A DNA stretch of 64,000 bases from an uncultured Prevotella sp. (GTDB lineage: Bacteria; Bacteroidota; Bacteroidia; Bacteroidales; Bacteroidaceae), in assembly GCA_944320355.1 (NCBI GenBank), contig CALUHC010000041.1, positions 1 through 64,000 of the forward strand. The letters run 5' to 3'. A program made the position numbers and the translations under genes. Below the pieces are notes generated by a model. It had not been told where the DNA came from, made no database searches, and was given only the letters and a program-made list of their open reading frames with translations. Shown one piece after another: positions 55,579-63,850 of the stretch. Every line of letters begins with the position of its first letter. Position 1 is the first letter of the stretch.

Positions 55579-56361
55579 GTGAAGATAAAGGAAGTCATTT
55601 GCGCCCTTGAACGATTCGCGCCTCTGCCCTTGCAGGAAGACTGGGACAATGCCGGCCTGCAAGTAGGACTGACAGAGACGGAAGCATCAGGGGCTTTATT
55701 GTGCCTTGACGTCAACGAGCGCATTGTTGACGAGGCTGTAAGCAAGGGCTGCAACCTCATCGTGGCCCACCACCCGCTCCTGTTCCGCGGACTGAAACAG
55801 ATATCCGATGCCGACTATGTGCAGCGCACTGTCCGTAAGGCCATCGAGAACCGCGTGGCCGTGGTGGCCATGCACACCAACATGGACAACGCCCGCGGCG
55901 GAGTGAACTTCAAGATGGCCGAGAAGATGGGGCTCACCGACGCCGACTTCTTCGCTCCCAAGGGCGGCGGAGCCGATGCCGGCAGCGGAGTGATCGGCAC
56001 ATTGCCCTGCCCCATGGCCGCCGACGACTTTGTGACGATGCTCAAGGAGCGGTTCGACGTGGAATGCGCACTGTGCAACCAGCTGCTGCGCCGCCCCATC
56101 AGCCGCGTGGCCATCTGCGGCGGCGCGGGCGACTTCCTGCTCGGCGAGGCCGTGAAAGCCGGTGCCGATGCCTTCGTCACTGGCGAGATGCACTACCACG
56201 TCTACTTCGGCCACGAGCAGGAAATACAGATATGCGTCATTGGCCACTACCAGAGCGAACAATACACAAGCGAAATATTCAAATCAATAATCAGCGAGGC
56301 GTGTCCCGACCTGCCACTACACATAGCAGAGACGAACACCAATCCTATAATCTATTTATAA
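55579..56361 (+). CDS. Nif3-like dinuclear metal centre protein (YbgI/DUF34)
   Basis: 260 residues from a GTG start (MKIKEVICALERFAPL). The metal-binding motifs VAHHPLLF (His64, His65), VAMHTNMDN and CVIGHYQSE are the DUF34/Nif3 signature for a hexameric, dinuclear metal protein, often linked to GTP cyclohydrolase I type 2 by name but of uncertain chemistry. The zinc-ribbon gene starts 2 bases after it, a conserved pairing. Confidence 0.9.
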   Translation: MKIKEVICALERFAPLPLQEDWDNAGLQVGLTETEASGALLCLDVNERIVDEAVSKGCNLIVAHHPLLFRGLKQISDADYVQRTVRKAIENRVAVVAMHTNMDNARGGVNFKMAEKMGLTDADFFAPKGGGADAGSGVIGTLPCPMAADDFVTMLKERFDVECALCNQLLRRPISRVAICGGAGDFLLGEAVKAGADAFVTGEMHYHVYFGHEQEIQICVIGHYQSEQYTSEIFKSIISEACPDLPLHIAETNTNPIIYL

Positions 56362-56363
56362 TC

Positions 56364-57224
56364 ATGGCAAAGAAAGATCCTACAGACTTGTCGGTAGAAG
56401 AGAAGCTGAAAGCACTCTACCAGCTCCAAACCACACTCTCGGCCATCGACGAGAAGAAGGCGCTACGCGGCGAACTGCCCCTCGAAGTGCAAGACCTTGA
56501 AGACGAAATCGAGGGACTGACCATCCGAATCGAGAAGATAAAGCGCGAGATTGACGAGTTCCAGAAGGCCATCAGCCAGAAAAAAGCCGAGATAAACGAG
56601 GCCCAGGCCAGCGTGGACCGCTACAAAATGCAGCTCAATGACGTCAAGAACAACCGCGAGTACGACACGCTCAGCAAGGAAATAGAGTTCCAGTCGCTTG
56701 AGATAGAGCTGTGCAACAAGAAGATTCGCGAAGCCCAGGCACGCATAGAAGAGAAGACCAACGAGCTGCAGACGAACGAGGAGAACATAAAGGACCGCCA
56801 GAGCGACCTCGAAATAAAGAAAAACGAGCTCGATGAAATCATGGACGAGACGCGCGTCGAGGAAGAGAAACTGAAGGAAAAGGTTACGGAACTCGAAGCG
56901 AAAATAGAGCCGCGCCTGCTCACTTCGTTCAAGCGCATACGCAAGAACGCCCGCAACGGCCTCGGAATCGTTTACGTGCAGCGTGACGCCTGCGGCGGAT
57001 GCTTCAACAAAATACCGCCACAGCGGCAGCTCGACATCAAGATGCACAAGAAAATCATAGTCTGCGAGTATTGCGGACGCATCATCATCGACCCCGAACT
57101 GGCCGGAATCAAGTCTGAAAAGCCCGGAACAGACGACAAGAAAAAAGCCACGACACGCAAGCGCACCATACGCAAAATCGTGAAGAAAGCCGACGACGAC
57201 ATAGTGCCGGAGGCTGAGCTGTAG
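56364..57224 (+). CDS. Coiled-coil protein with C-terminal zinc ribbon (CT398/DUF164-like)
   Basis: 286 residues. Residues 10-185 are a long coiled coil (EEIEGLTIRIEKIKREIDEF and following heptads); a C4 zinc ribbon follows with Cys210, Cys213, Cys234 and Cys237 (CGGC, CEYC), then a basic tail. Family members may bind nucleic acid; the partner is often a Nif3 protein, as here. Starts 2 bases after nif3. Confidence 0.85.
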   Translation: MAKKDPTDLSVEEKLKALYQLQTTLSAIDEKKALRGELPLEVQDLEDEIEGLTIRIEKIKREIDEFQKAISQKKAEINEAQASVDRYKMQLNDVKNNREYDTLSKEIEFQSLEIELCNKKIREAQARIEEKTNELQTNEENIKDRQSDLEIKKNELDEIMDETRVEEEKLKEKVTELEAKIEPRLLTSFKRIRKNARNGLGIVYVQRDACGGCFNKIPPQRQLDIKMHKKIIVCEYCGRIIIDPELAGIKSEKPGTDDKKKATTRKRTIRKIVKKADDDIVPEAEL

Positions 57225-57260
57225 GCCACACATATACGCATACCGCGCCATTCCACACAA

Positions 57261-57309
57261 TGTTCCCGGGCTATTCCAGCATTTCTGCGCCGGAATAAGC
57301 CCGGGAACA
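57261..57309. terminator. Strong hairpin between convergent genes
   Basis: TGTTCCCGGGCT (57261-57272) pairs with AGCCCGGGAACA (57298-57309) and TTCC pairs with GGAA inside. No clear T run on either side, so it may terminate by another mechanism or protect mRNA ends. Confidence 0.5.
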
Positions 57310-57347
57310 GCTGTTCATACGGCATCGCATCAACCCTTTTGCCACGC

Positions 57348-58304
57348 CTATAGCTTGAACATTATCGGCAGAGCGTATCTCACGCTGACCGGCTTGCCTT
57401 TCTGCGTCCCCGGCTTCCATCGCGGCATGGCGTTGACTATGCGCAGCGCTTCCTCGTCGAGAGACTTGTCAACACCCCTCAACACAACAGCATCGCCTAC
57501 CGACCCGTCTTTTCTCACAACAAATTTCACAATCACGCGCCCCTGCACATTGTTTTCCTTAGCTATGGCGGGATAGCGCAGGTTCGACGATATGAACGCC
57601 ATCAGAGCGGTGATTCCACCGGGAAACTCAGGCATACGCTCCGGATTTTCGAACAGTGTGTCACCCGCAGCAGCCCTATTTCCCTGTCCGGTCAAAGCCC
57701 CTGACCCAGCCTGCGCACCATCCGTCACGCCATCATCGGCAGCCGGCTTCGGCACACTAAACCTAACATCGCTCTTCTCTTCCGGCGGCAACGGGCGGCT
57801 GCTCTTCTCATGGAAAAGCACGGTCTGGCCTGTATGCCCGGCTATATACTCCCCACCAATGAACTCATCGCCGTCAAACTCGCCATAATACAGCTTGAAA
57901 TAGCCGGCCAGGATGCCCTCTGCCTCATACTCATTCAGCACTATGTTCGAGCTGTCTGCCATATTCCCGCTCACCTCATACGATATTGTCTCATCATCGA
58001 ACTTATACGTTCCCCACAGCGAATCGCCGCGCTGCGTCAGCGTCATAGTGGCTTTCTGCCCTCCTATGCCGCCCGCAAGCACCACCTCGCGCGCCAGGCC
58101 ATGTCCGTCGTTGCCTCCCACGCCGGCAGCAGTGGCGCAAAGCGTGGCTGCAAACAGCAAAGCCGCTGTGGCAAAAAGATGCGGCACAGCTCGTATGGCT
58201 TCGTTTTCTCCACTCCCTCTCTGCGGCATTCTGCACAGCAGATGCCAAAGATGTCTTCCCTCTCTCATCATTACCAAAACGTTTTTTATACAGTTAAACA
58301 ACAA
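57348..58304 (-). CDS. TonB C-terminal domain protein
   Basis: 318 residues from 58304; ATGs at 58271 and 58268 are possible and would shorten the leader. A hydrophobic segment (AVPHLFATAALLFAATLCA) is a signal or anchor. The middle contains a beta-rich region like GTYKFDDETISYEVSGNMAD, then a TonB_C domain (about 225-318: FPGGITALMAFISSNLRYPA, VQGRVIVKFVVRKDGSVG, MPRWKPGTQKGKPVSVRY). It is not a classical TonB because it lacks a proline-rich rod and N-terminal inner-membrane core. A family P module lies upstream (58389). Confidence 0.8.
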   Translation of the reverse strand: MLFNCIKNVLVMMREGRHLWHLLCRMPQRGSGENEAIRAVPHLFATAALLFAATLCATAAGVGGNDGHGLAREVVLAGGIGGQKATMTLTQRGDSLWGTYKFDDETISYEVSGNMADSSNIVLNEYEAEGILAGYFKLYYGEFDGDEFIGGEYIAGHTGQTVLFHEKSSRPLPPEEKSDVRFSVPKPAADDGVTDGAQAGSGALTGQGNRAAAGDTLFENPERMPEFPGGITALMAFISSNLRYPAIAKENNVQGRVIVKFVVRKDGSVGDAVVLRGVDKSLDEEALRIVNAMPRWKPGTQKGKPVSVRYALPIMFKL

Positions 58305-58390
58305 AATACGGTTGCAACAACATCCAGAGCCAATGGGAGCGAAAACCGCCCACCACCCTCCGAGTGCAACCTATCTGCCTACAAAGATAC
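58305..58390 (-). promoter_or_regulatory. Family P module upstream of the TonB_C gene (diverged)
   Basis: On the minus strand: TATCTTTG (58389-58382), then GGCAGATAGGTTGCACTCGG. The palindrome and second box are not preserved. The rest of the leader to 58305 has no recognised motif. The next 300 bases upstream (58391-58697) hold no gene. Confidence 0.5.
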
Positions 58391-58697
58391 ACAATAAAGC
58401 CCATTTCATTTTGCATTTGCCATAGAAAAAAACAAGCAGACCACCTGTGCCGCACGCCATTGCACAAATGCCGAAGTCAGTTCTTCTTTGTTAATTAAGC
58501 CCAAAAACAATTAAAACGCTAATCAAGAAAGTGCTTCATTTTCGGCGAATTTGCGACCAACCGACCGGGAGATCGCAAATATCGCGAAAATGAGCGTGCA
58601 ATTGTAACTCATTGAAACCCAGTGGAATTATGGCGTATTTATGGAAAATGTGCAATAACCGACACCTAAATATTTGCCAAAAAGCGGCCAAAAACCG

Positions 58698-58830
58698 TGT
58701 TTTTTGACCCAAAATCACCCGCAATATATGCCGTTTTGCACTGCAAAACAAGCCTTTTAGCTCTCCGATCTGTGCCATTTCGCATTTCAAAGCGGCACAT
58801 ATCGCAAAACACAGCTACGTTTTTGTCAAG
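58698..58830. repeat. Family R repeat, copy R7 (degenerate)
   Basis: Units near 58724, 58746, 58768 and 58790 still follow a 22-bp register (cores such as ATATGCCGTTTT, AAACAAGCCTTTT, ATCTGTGCCATTTC, AAAGCGGCACATAT) but with more changes. The ends TTTTTTGACCC and TTTTTGTCAAG are relics of the family ends. Confidence 0.6.
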
Positions 58831-58884
58831 ATATTTCATTCCACAATGATTTTCGCTTCCCATTTCGTCAGTTTCTGAAGTGTT

Positions 58885-58990
58885 AAATTTTAGGAGTTTA
58901 ATGGAGTCAGAAGGAGTTATCGCTCCGTTTCACTTCGCTGGGAAGTTAAAGGACAATAGCTTTGCGTTCGGCGCAGCCTAAGCCTCCTCG
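58885..58990. repeat. Partial family A-related sequence
   Basis: TAGGAGTTTAATGGAGTCAG and GGAAGTTAAAGGACAATAGC resemble parts of A2 and A3, with CTTCGCTGGG in the middle. The terminal repeats are missing. The following bases to 59091 show no gene. Confidence 0.4.
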
Positions 58991-59091
58991 TGGAGTGTTT
59001 GAAGGGGCAGCCGCACCTCTTCCGCATGGTCTTTTTACCTTTTTGAATGTCCGCAAGTTGCCAAACTCGCTTGATGGCGTTCTACTTGGAG

Positions 59092-59192
59092 GTGTATCAA
59101 AATGTGTGTTTAGGTCTGCAAGCCCTTTCCCCAGCCCTCTCCCAAAGGGCGAGGGAGAGGGTTATGGCCATTAAACGTGCATTTTGATACAC
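59092..59192. repeat. Short MITE-like element with perfect 13-bp ends
   Basis: GTGTATCAAAATG (59092-59104) and CATTTTGATACAC (59180-59192) are perfect inverted repeats, a variant of the family A ends. Inside, CCCTCTCCC and GGGAGAGGG form a hairpin beside AAAGGGCGAGG, as in the element at 20108. 101 bp, no coding capacity. Confidence 0.7.
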
Positions 59193-59274
59193 CCTCAAGT
59201 GCGCGTATGGTTGACAAAATGCGGACATTCATTTTACCTTTTTACTTTTCTACTTTTTTACCTTTAAAAGGTGG

Positions 59275-60231
59275 TTACAGCGCATAGCTAACGCCTATCT
59301 GCGCGAAAGGAGCTGGCTTCTGGCTTATATCCATATATTCCGTTGTACCGGTAAGGCCGGTGACGCGGCTCGACATACTGAGCGACACCCCGGCCATGGC
59401 CTCGACATACAGATGCGTCCTCAGCCTGCGGCGATACTTAACCATGGGGCGGAAGGCAGTCTTTCTATACACGCAACGCCCGGGCAGCCCCTCCGTCTGC
59501 GGACATAAGAAAAACGACTTCACGTCAATGTCGCCGCCAATGGCTATGAGGTCATCGCGCGTCGGGGTGTAGTCGATGCCGAACATACCACCATACAGAT
59601 TTATCGCCCACCGCTCTGAGAACCTGTGGCGGTACATGAACACGAGGAAAGCTGGCACCTTGGAGTTTGTGTTCACCAACACCATAGGGCCAAGGCCGAA
59701 CTGCGTGCGCGCCGTATGGCACAACATGACCATCGCCATGGCCATGGCCGACGTGCGGCCATAGCCTCCCTGTCCGAACTCTGCGCCCACATTGGCAAAG
59801 GCAACGAGCGGCCTGCCCCACAGCCTCGTGCGTGCCATGAGCGAGATGCCCACCTGCCCCGCCACGTGAACGCCGTTCAAGCCCATGCCGGCGGCATCGC
59901 GCCCCGCGGGCATCTCGTCTGCCCCAAAGTCTGCCGTCACCGAGGCATAACGCCCGGTGGCCGTCAGCGTGAACGTCTTGGTGCGGAAACACAGGTACGA
60001 GACACGCGCCGTGAAACCGTCTGAAAGGCTGCTACACGCATGATCGCAGGCCACTTTGATGTTCGTTCTCACAAGACCGTAATCGCCCTCGGTCACTGTC
60101 GAGTCGACAGCAGCCTGCGCCACTGCTCTCTGCCCGCACAAGAACAAAGCCACACAGAGCGCACCCGCGGTGCGCACCTGCATGGCATACTCTTGTATTT
60201 TCTTAATTATCAACTTTCTCATTGCCAGCAA
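59275..60231 (-). CDS. DUF6268-type outer-membrane beta-barrel protein
   Basis: 318 residues from 60231; ATGs at 60222 and 60183 are also possible, and a signal peptide lies around GALCVALFLCGQRAVAQ. The mature part is strings of amphipathic beta strands with aromatic ends (ITLSL-type), ending FAQIGVSYAL, typical of an outer-membrane barrel. Similar to the neighbour downstream in order (60254), sharing the ending GVSY. Function unknown. Confidence 0.65.
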   Translation of the reverse strand: MLAMRKLIIKKIQEYAMQVRTAGALCVALFLCGQRAVAQAAVDSTVTEGDYGLVRTNIKVACDHACSSLSDGFTARVSYLCFRTKTFTLTATGRYASVTADFGADEMPAGRDAAGMGLNGVHVAGQVGISLMARTRLWGRPLVAFANVGAEFGQGGYGRTSAMAMAMVMLCHTARTQFGLGPMVLVNTNSKVPAFLVFMYRHRFSERWAINLYGGMFGIDYTPTRDDLIAIGGDIDVKSFFLCPQTEGLPGRCVYRKTAFRPMVKYRRRLRTHLYVEAMAGVSLSMSSRVTGLTGTTEYMDISQKPAPFAQIGVSYAL

Positions 60232-60253
60232 TCAAACAGACATACAGTTCCCA

Positions 60254-61273
60254 TCACCTGAACAGACTGTACGAAACGCCGATATTGAAGAACGGTATGG
60301 GCGAGCGGTCCTGCTTCACCACCGGCTCCACCTCCGTCTTTCCCTCCTCGTTCCTCACCTTTATGCCCTTTCGGTTCTTCTTGTACAGCCCGCCTTTCAT
60401 CACCATCGACACGCCGGCACGCACCGAAAGATATAGGTGTTTGTTTATTATGTACTCGTAGTTTATCTCCGGTTTCAGCATAGCGTCGCTGTAATAGCAT
60501 ATCTCCGGCGCGCCCTCCAGGTCGGAGTTCAGGTAGAAGCTCTCGCTCGACATCGACGCTCCGGCCGACAACCGCTGGCTGCCCATGTCGTAGCGCAGGT
60601 AGAACTGTCCCGGCATGGCTATGTCAACGCTCAGCGCGGGGTTGCCGAAGCGGTGCCACCACACGATGACCGGCAGCAGCGGCATGCTGTTGAAGAGCGT
60701 CATGCCCATCACTCCGGCACTCAGTGCCGTGCGCTCCGTGTTCTTGAACACCATCATGGCCGAGGCCGTGCCGAACACCTTGCCCCACCCTTCGTTCCAT
60801 CCGTCCACCGAGACCGTGGCCGAGATGACCAGCGGCTTGCCGAAAAGGCTCATGTAGTAAGACCCGTTTAGCCCGCCGCAGAAGTAGTCGTAGGCGTTGC
60901 GCCCGAAGATTTCGGAGGGTGCTATGGCGTTGTCCTTATCGTAAGTCTGGAACTGATAGCGCGCATATTGCAGGTTGGCGTAGAGCGAAGCGTTGCGCAG
61001 CTTCAGCATGGGCACCATGGTCGAGAACTTCAGCGTGTGCAGGTTCTTCTTCCGCCGCCGCTCCACCTCGCGGCCGTCCATGCTGAAGGTGTAGTCGTGA
61101 GCCCACTTAGTCTCCAAGAAAAGGTTCACCGTGCGGTAGCGCGAGAAGTTCTTTGCCGCGAAGGTACGGAAGTCATCGGCCAGCGAGTCGGTTATCACCT
61201 GAGCCTGCAGGGGCATCGGGGCCAACGCCGCAACCGCCATTACGGCAATTAAAAGATGATGTTTTGTGCTCAT
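60254..61273 (-). CDS. DUF6268-type outer-membrane beta-barrel protein
   Basis: 339 residues: signal peptide (MSTKHHLLIAVMAVAALAPM, ending near LQAQ), then beta-barrel strands ending IPFFNIGVSYSLFR with a C-terminal aromatic. It belongs with the gene 22 bases downstream, probably a duplicated pair in one operon. Promoter TACCTTTG on the minus strand (61304-61297). Divergent from the AraC regulator, which may control the pair. Confidence 0.7.
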   Translation of the reverse strand: MSTKHHLLIAVMAVAALAPMPLQAQVITDSLADDFRTFAAKNFSRYRTVNLFLETKWAHDYTFSMDGREVERRRKKNLHTLKFSTMVPMLKLRNASLYANLQYARYQFQTYDKDNAIAPSEIFGRNAYDYFCGGLNGSYYMSLFGKPLVISATVSVDGWNEGWGKVFGTASAMMVFKNTERTALSAGVMGMTLFNSMPLLPVIVWWHRFGNPALSVDIAMPGQFYLRYDMGSQRLSAGASMSSESFYLNSDLEGAPEICYYSDAMLKPEINYEYIINKHLYLSVRAGVSMVMKGGLYKKNRKGIKVRNEEGKTEVEPVVKQDRSPIPFFNIGVSYSLFR

Positions 61274-61296
61274 TTATATAACCTTTTTAGCGGCTG

Positions 61297-61426
61297 CAAA
61301 GGTAAAAACATCGCCACGGCGGCGCAAGGTCTGCATTTTGGGAGTATTGTCCTATTTTTTGAAAATGCTTGCCCGATTGGCAAAAAACGCCTATTTTTGT
61401 GGCCTAAAACAACTATCCGGCGCATT
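61297..61426. promoter_or_regulatory. Divergent promoters of the DUF6268 operon and the AraC regulator
   Basis: Minus strand TACCTTTG (61304-61297); plus strand TATTTTTG (61392-61399). The 87 bases between them are a natural place for AraC-type operators, but no direct repeat was seen clearly. Confidence 0.55.
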
Positions 61427-62287
61427 ATGAAGAGAGCGAACGAACCCGATGTGATAGCAAACATAAAGGCGATACACCCCGAGGCGGTGTGCTTCATGGA
61501 CGATTATCTTATCTATGACGTGGCAGGCAGGCCGCTGCCGGAATACTCGTCTAAAATCAACACCTACGGTTTCTTTCTCTGCCTGCAGGGCCGCGCCGAG
61601 GTGGCCATAGACCTCATGCCGTTCAGCCTGCGCCCCGGCACGCTGATGGTCAACATCCCAGGGCAGCTCATAACGCACAAAAACGTAGGCAACGACCTGC
61701 GCGGCACGTGCCTCGTGATGACCCAACACTTCATAGACAGCCTCGCCCTGCCCTACAACTTCGGCATGGCGATAGGCATACGCGAGACTCCCGTGTTGGA
61801 GCTTAAGCCCGGAGAACTCGGCGCTATACAGGGTTACTGCTCGATGGTGCGCGGACTCCTGCACGGCGAACGCCCCTATCAGGCCGAGACGCTGCGCCAC
61901 CTCACCTGCGCATACGCCTACAGCCTCGGCTCGTATCTGTACCAAATGGCGGAGAAACGCAAGCTCTCGGGCGAGGAATCCATCATGCAACGCTTCATGC
62001 ATGAAGTGCGCACGCACTACAAGGAGGAGCGCAAGGTGCAGTTCTACGCCGAGCGGCTGCACCTCACGGCAGGCTACCTGTCAACCCTGATAAAGAATAT
62101 CAGCGGCAAAACGGCCTCCGAGTGGATAGACAGCTACGTGCTCCTTGAGGCCAAGGTGATGCTGAAGCAGACCAACATGACCGTGCAACAAATCAGCGAC
62201 GAACTGAACTTCCCCTCCCAGTCGTTCTTCGGCAAGTACTTCAAGCGGCTGGAAGGCACGTCGCCAAAGAAGTTCCGAGAGGGGTGA
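61427..62287 (+). CDS. AraC-family transcription regulator
   Basis: 286 residues from the ATG at 61427; the open frame upstream covers the promoter. An N-terminal cupin-like sensing domain (YGFFLCLQGRAEVAIDL) is followed by a C-terminal pair of HTH units (VQFYAERLHLTAGYLSTLIK and VQQISDELNFPSQSFFGKYF) ending TSPKKFREG. Complete, in contrast to the remnant at 5485. Likely controls the divergent DUF6268 outer-membrane pair. Confidence 0.88.
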   Translation: MKRANEPDVIANIKAIHPEAVCFMDDYLIYDVAGRPLPEYSSKINTYGFFLCLQGRAEVAIDLMPFSLRPGTLMVNIPGQLITHKNVGNDLRGTCLVMTQHFIDSLALPYNFGMAIGIRETPVLELKPGELGAIQGYCSMVRGLLHGERPYQAETLRHLTCAYAYSLGSYLYQMAEKRKLSGEESIMQRFMHEVRTHYKEERKVQFYAERLHLTAGYLSTLIKNISGKTASEWIDSYVLLEAKVMLKQTNMTVQQISDELNFPSQSFFGKYFKRLEGTSPKKFREG

Positions 62288-62360
62288 ACGTGCCTGCCTG
62301 CGGCGGTGTGCATACGGACTTACAACGCCAAAAGCACCGCTCTACAGTCCGCCCGAAGAC

Positions 62361-62542
62361 GTATCAAAAATCAAAGCCTGCCGTTTTGGCTTGCGAAATG
62401 TGCCGTTTCGCGTTCCAAAACGACCCGTTTCAAGCTCTAAAACGTGCCGTTTTGGTCTGCAAAACGGCACGTTTTGTAACCCCACTGATTATCAACCGGT
62501 TACAAAGCGCACGCAGACTGTTGGCAAGGTATCAAAAAACAC
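62361..62542 (+). repeat. Family R repeat, copy R8 (182 bp, most complete)
   Basis: Units at 62374, 62396, 62418, 62440 and 62462, exact 22-bp register. The side motif GTAACCCCACTGATTATCAA then CCGGTTAC shows the perfect GTAACC/GGTTAC pairing. Ends GTATCAAAAATCAAAGCC (62361) and GTATCAAAAAACAC (62529-62542). Reference copy for the family. The rest of 62288-62841 has no gene. Confidence 0.82.
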
Positions 62543-62841
62543 GGTTAAGGTATGCCGCGCACAAGATGACGCACCACACCGATTCACCACAGCAACAACA
62601 AGCAGAAAAGGACACAATAGAAACACATATACGCCAGACGGCACCCAGAAGGACCTGCAACACAGCCTCACCTCAAACGGCAAACGCACCATACGGACAA
62701 GCCGGACGACACAAAGTGAAAGAAAAAGGAACTATACACAACATAACTGACGGCACGACAATCATAACAATGCCTCCACGTATTTTGCCCACCAGAATGC
62801 AAATTCTTTACAAAAAGCATCTGCCATACAATAAAATTCTG

Positions 62842-62881
62842 TAATTTTGCAGTTGGATTTTAACAAGATACGCAAAACAAG
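62842..62881 (+). promoter_or_regulatory. Promoter of phoH-purC
   Basis: TAATTTTG (62842-62849); start expected near 62856, leader of about 26 bases to the TTG start codon. Confidence 0.6.
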
Positions 62882-63850
62882 TTGATAGAGAAGCATATAG
62901 TTCTTGAAGACATTGACCCGGTCATATTTTATGGAGTGAACAACGTCCACCTGCAAATGATCAAGGCGCTGTTCCCGAAATTGCGCATCGTAGGCAGGGA
63001 CAATGTGATAAGGGTGCTGGGAGACGAAGAGCAGATGGCCGCCTTCGAGGAGAACGTAGAGACGATGCGCAAGCACGTCCTGAAGTTCAACTCGATAAAA
63101 CCTGAGGACATCCTTGACATAGTGAACGGCCACCGCACCAACGACGACATACCAAAGGACGTGCTCGTGTACAGCATAGGCGGACGGCCGATAAAGGCAC
63201 GGAGCGAGAACCAGCACAGACTGATAGAAGCCTACGAGGAAAACGACATGGTGTTCGCCGTAGGCCCGGCCGGAACGGGCAAGACCTATCTCAGCATAGC
63301 GCTGGCCGTGAAAGCCCTGAAGGAGAAGACCATAAAGAAGATAGTGCTCAGCAGGCCGGCCGTGGAGGCAGGCGAGAAGCTCGGATTCCTGCCCGGAGAC
63401 ATGAAGGACAAGATAGACCCTTACCTCCAGCCGCTGTACGACGCCCTGGAAGACATGATTCCCGCCGCGCGCCTGCAGGACATGATGGACAAGCACATCA
63501 TACAGATAGCCCCGCTGGCGTTCATGCGCGGCCGCACGCTGAGCGACGCCGTGGTGATACTTGACGAGGCCCAGAACACCACTCCGGCGCAAATCAGGAT
63601 GTTCCTCACACGCATGGGCTGGAACACCAAGATGATAATAACGGGCGACATGACACAGATAGACCTGCCGCGCGACCAGAAAAGCGGACTGCGCGAGGCT
63701 CTCGACATACTGAGCGGCATAGAAGGAATAGGAGTCGTGAGCCTGAACAAGAAGGACATCGTGCGACACAAGCTCGTGACAAGAATTGTCAATGCCTACG
63801 AAGCCTTTGACAAAGCGAAAAATTCAGAACAAAATAAACAACGACAATGA
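62882..63850 (+). CDS. PhoH family P-loop ATPase/RNA-binding protein
   Basis: 322 residues with TTG start ([12 protein letters not shown]). Walker A GPAGTGKT (128-135), Walker [13 protein letters not shown], and the helicase-like SFMR region ending [15 protein letters not shown]. PhoH proteins are RNA-linked ATPases, often near the RNA maturation gene ybeY. It overlaps purC by 4 bases (ATGA), a conserved Bacteroidota pairing. Confidence 0.92.
   Translation: MIEKHIVLEDIDPVIFYGVNNVHLQMIKALFPKLRIVGRDNVIRVLGDEEQMAAFEENVETMRKHVLKFNSIKPEDILDIVNGHRTNDDIPKDVLVYSIGGRPIKARSENQHRLIEAYEENDMVFAVGPAGTGKTYLSIALAVKALKEKTIKKIVLSRPAVEAGEKLGFLPGDMKDKIDPYLQPLYDALEDMIPAARLQDMMDKHIIQIAPLAFMRGRTLSDAVVILDEAQNTTPAQIRMFLTRMGWNTKMIITGDMTQIDLPRDQKSGLREALDILSGIEGIGVVSLNKKDIVRHKLVTRIVNAYEAFDKAKNSEQNKQRQ

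Noticed and set aside
8541..62542. Family R arrays as CRISPR arrays
   Set aside because: Units are 22 bp with only about 8 variable bases, repeats vary, and there are no cas genes; spacers would be too short.
62284..62844. Open frame of 186 codons after the AraC gene
   Set aside because: It is translated repeat R8 plus Lys/Thr/His-rich non-coding sequence.
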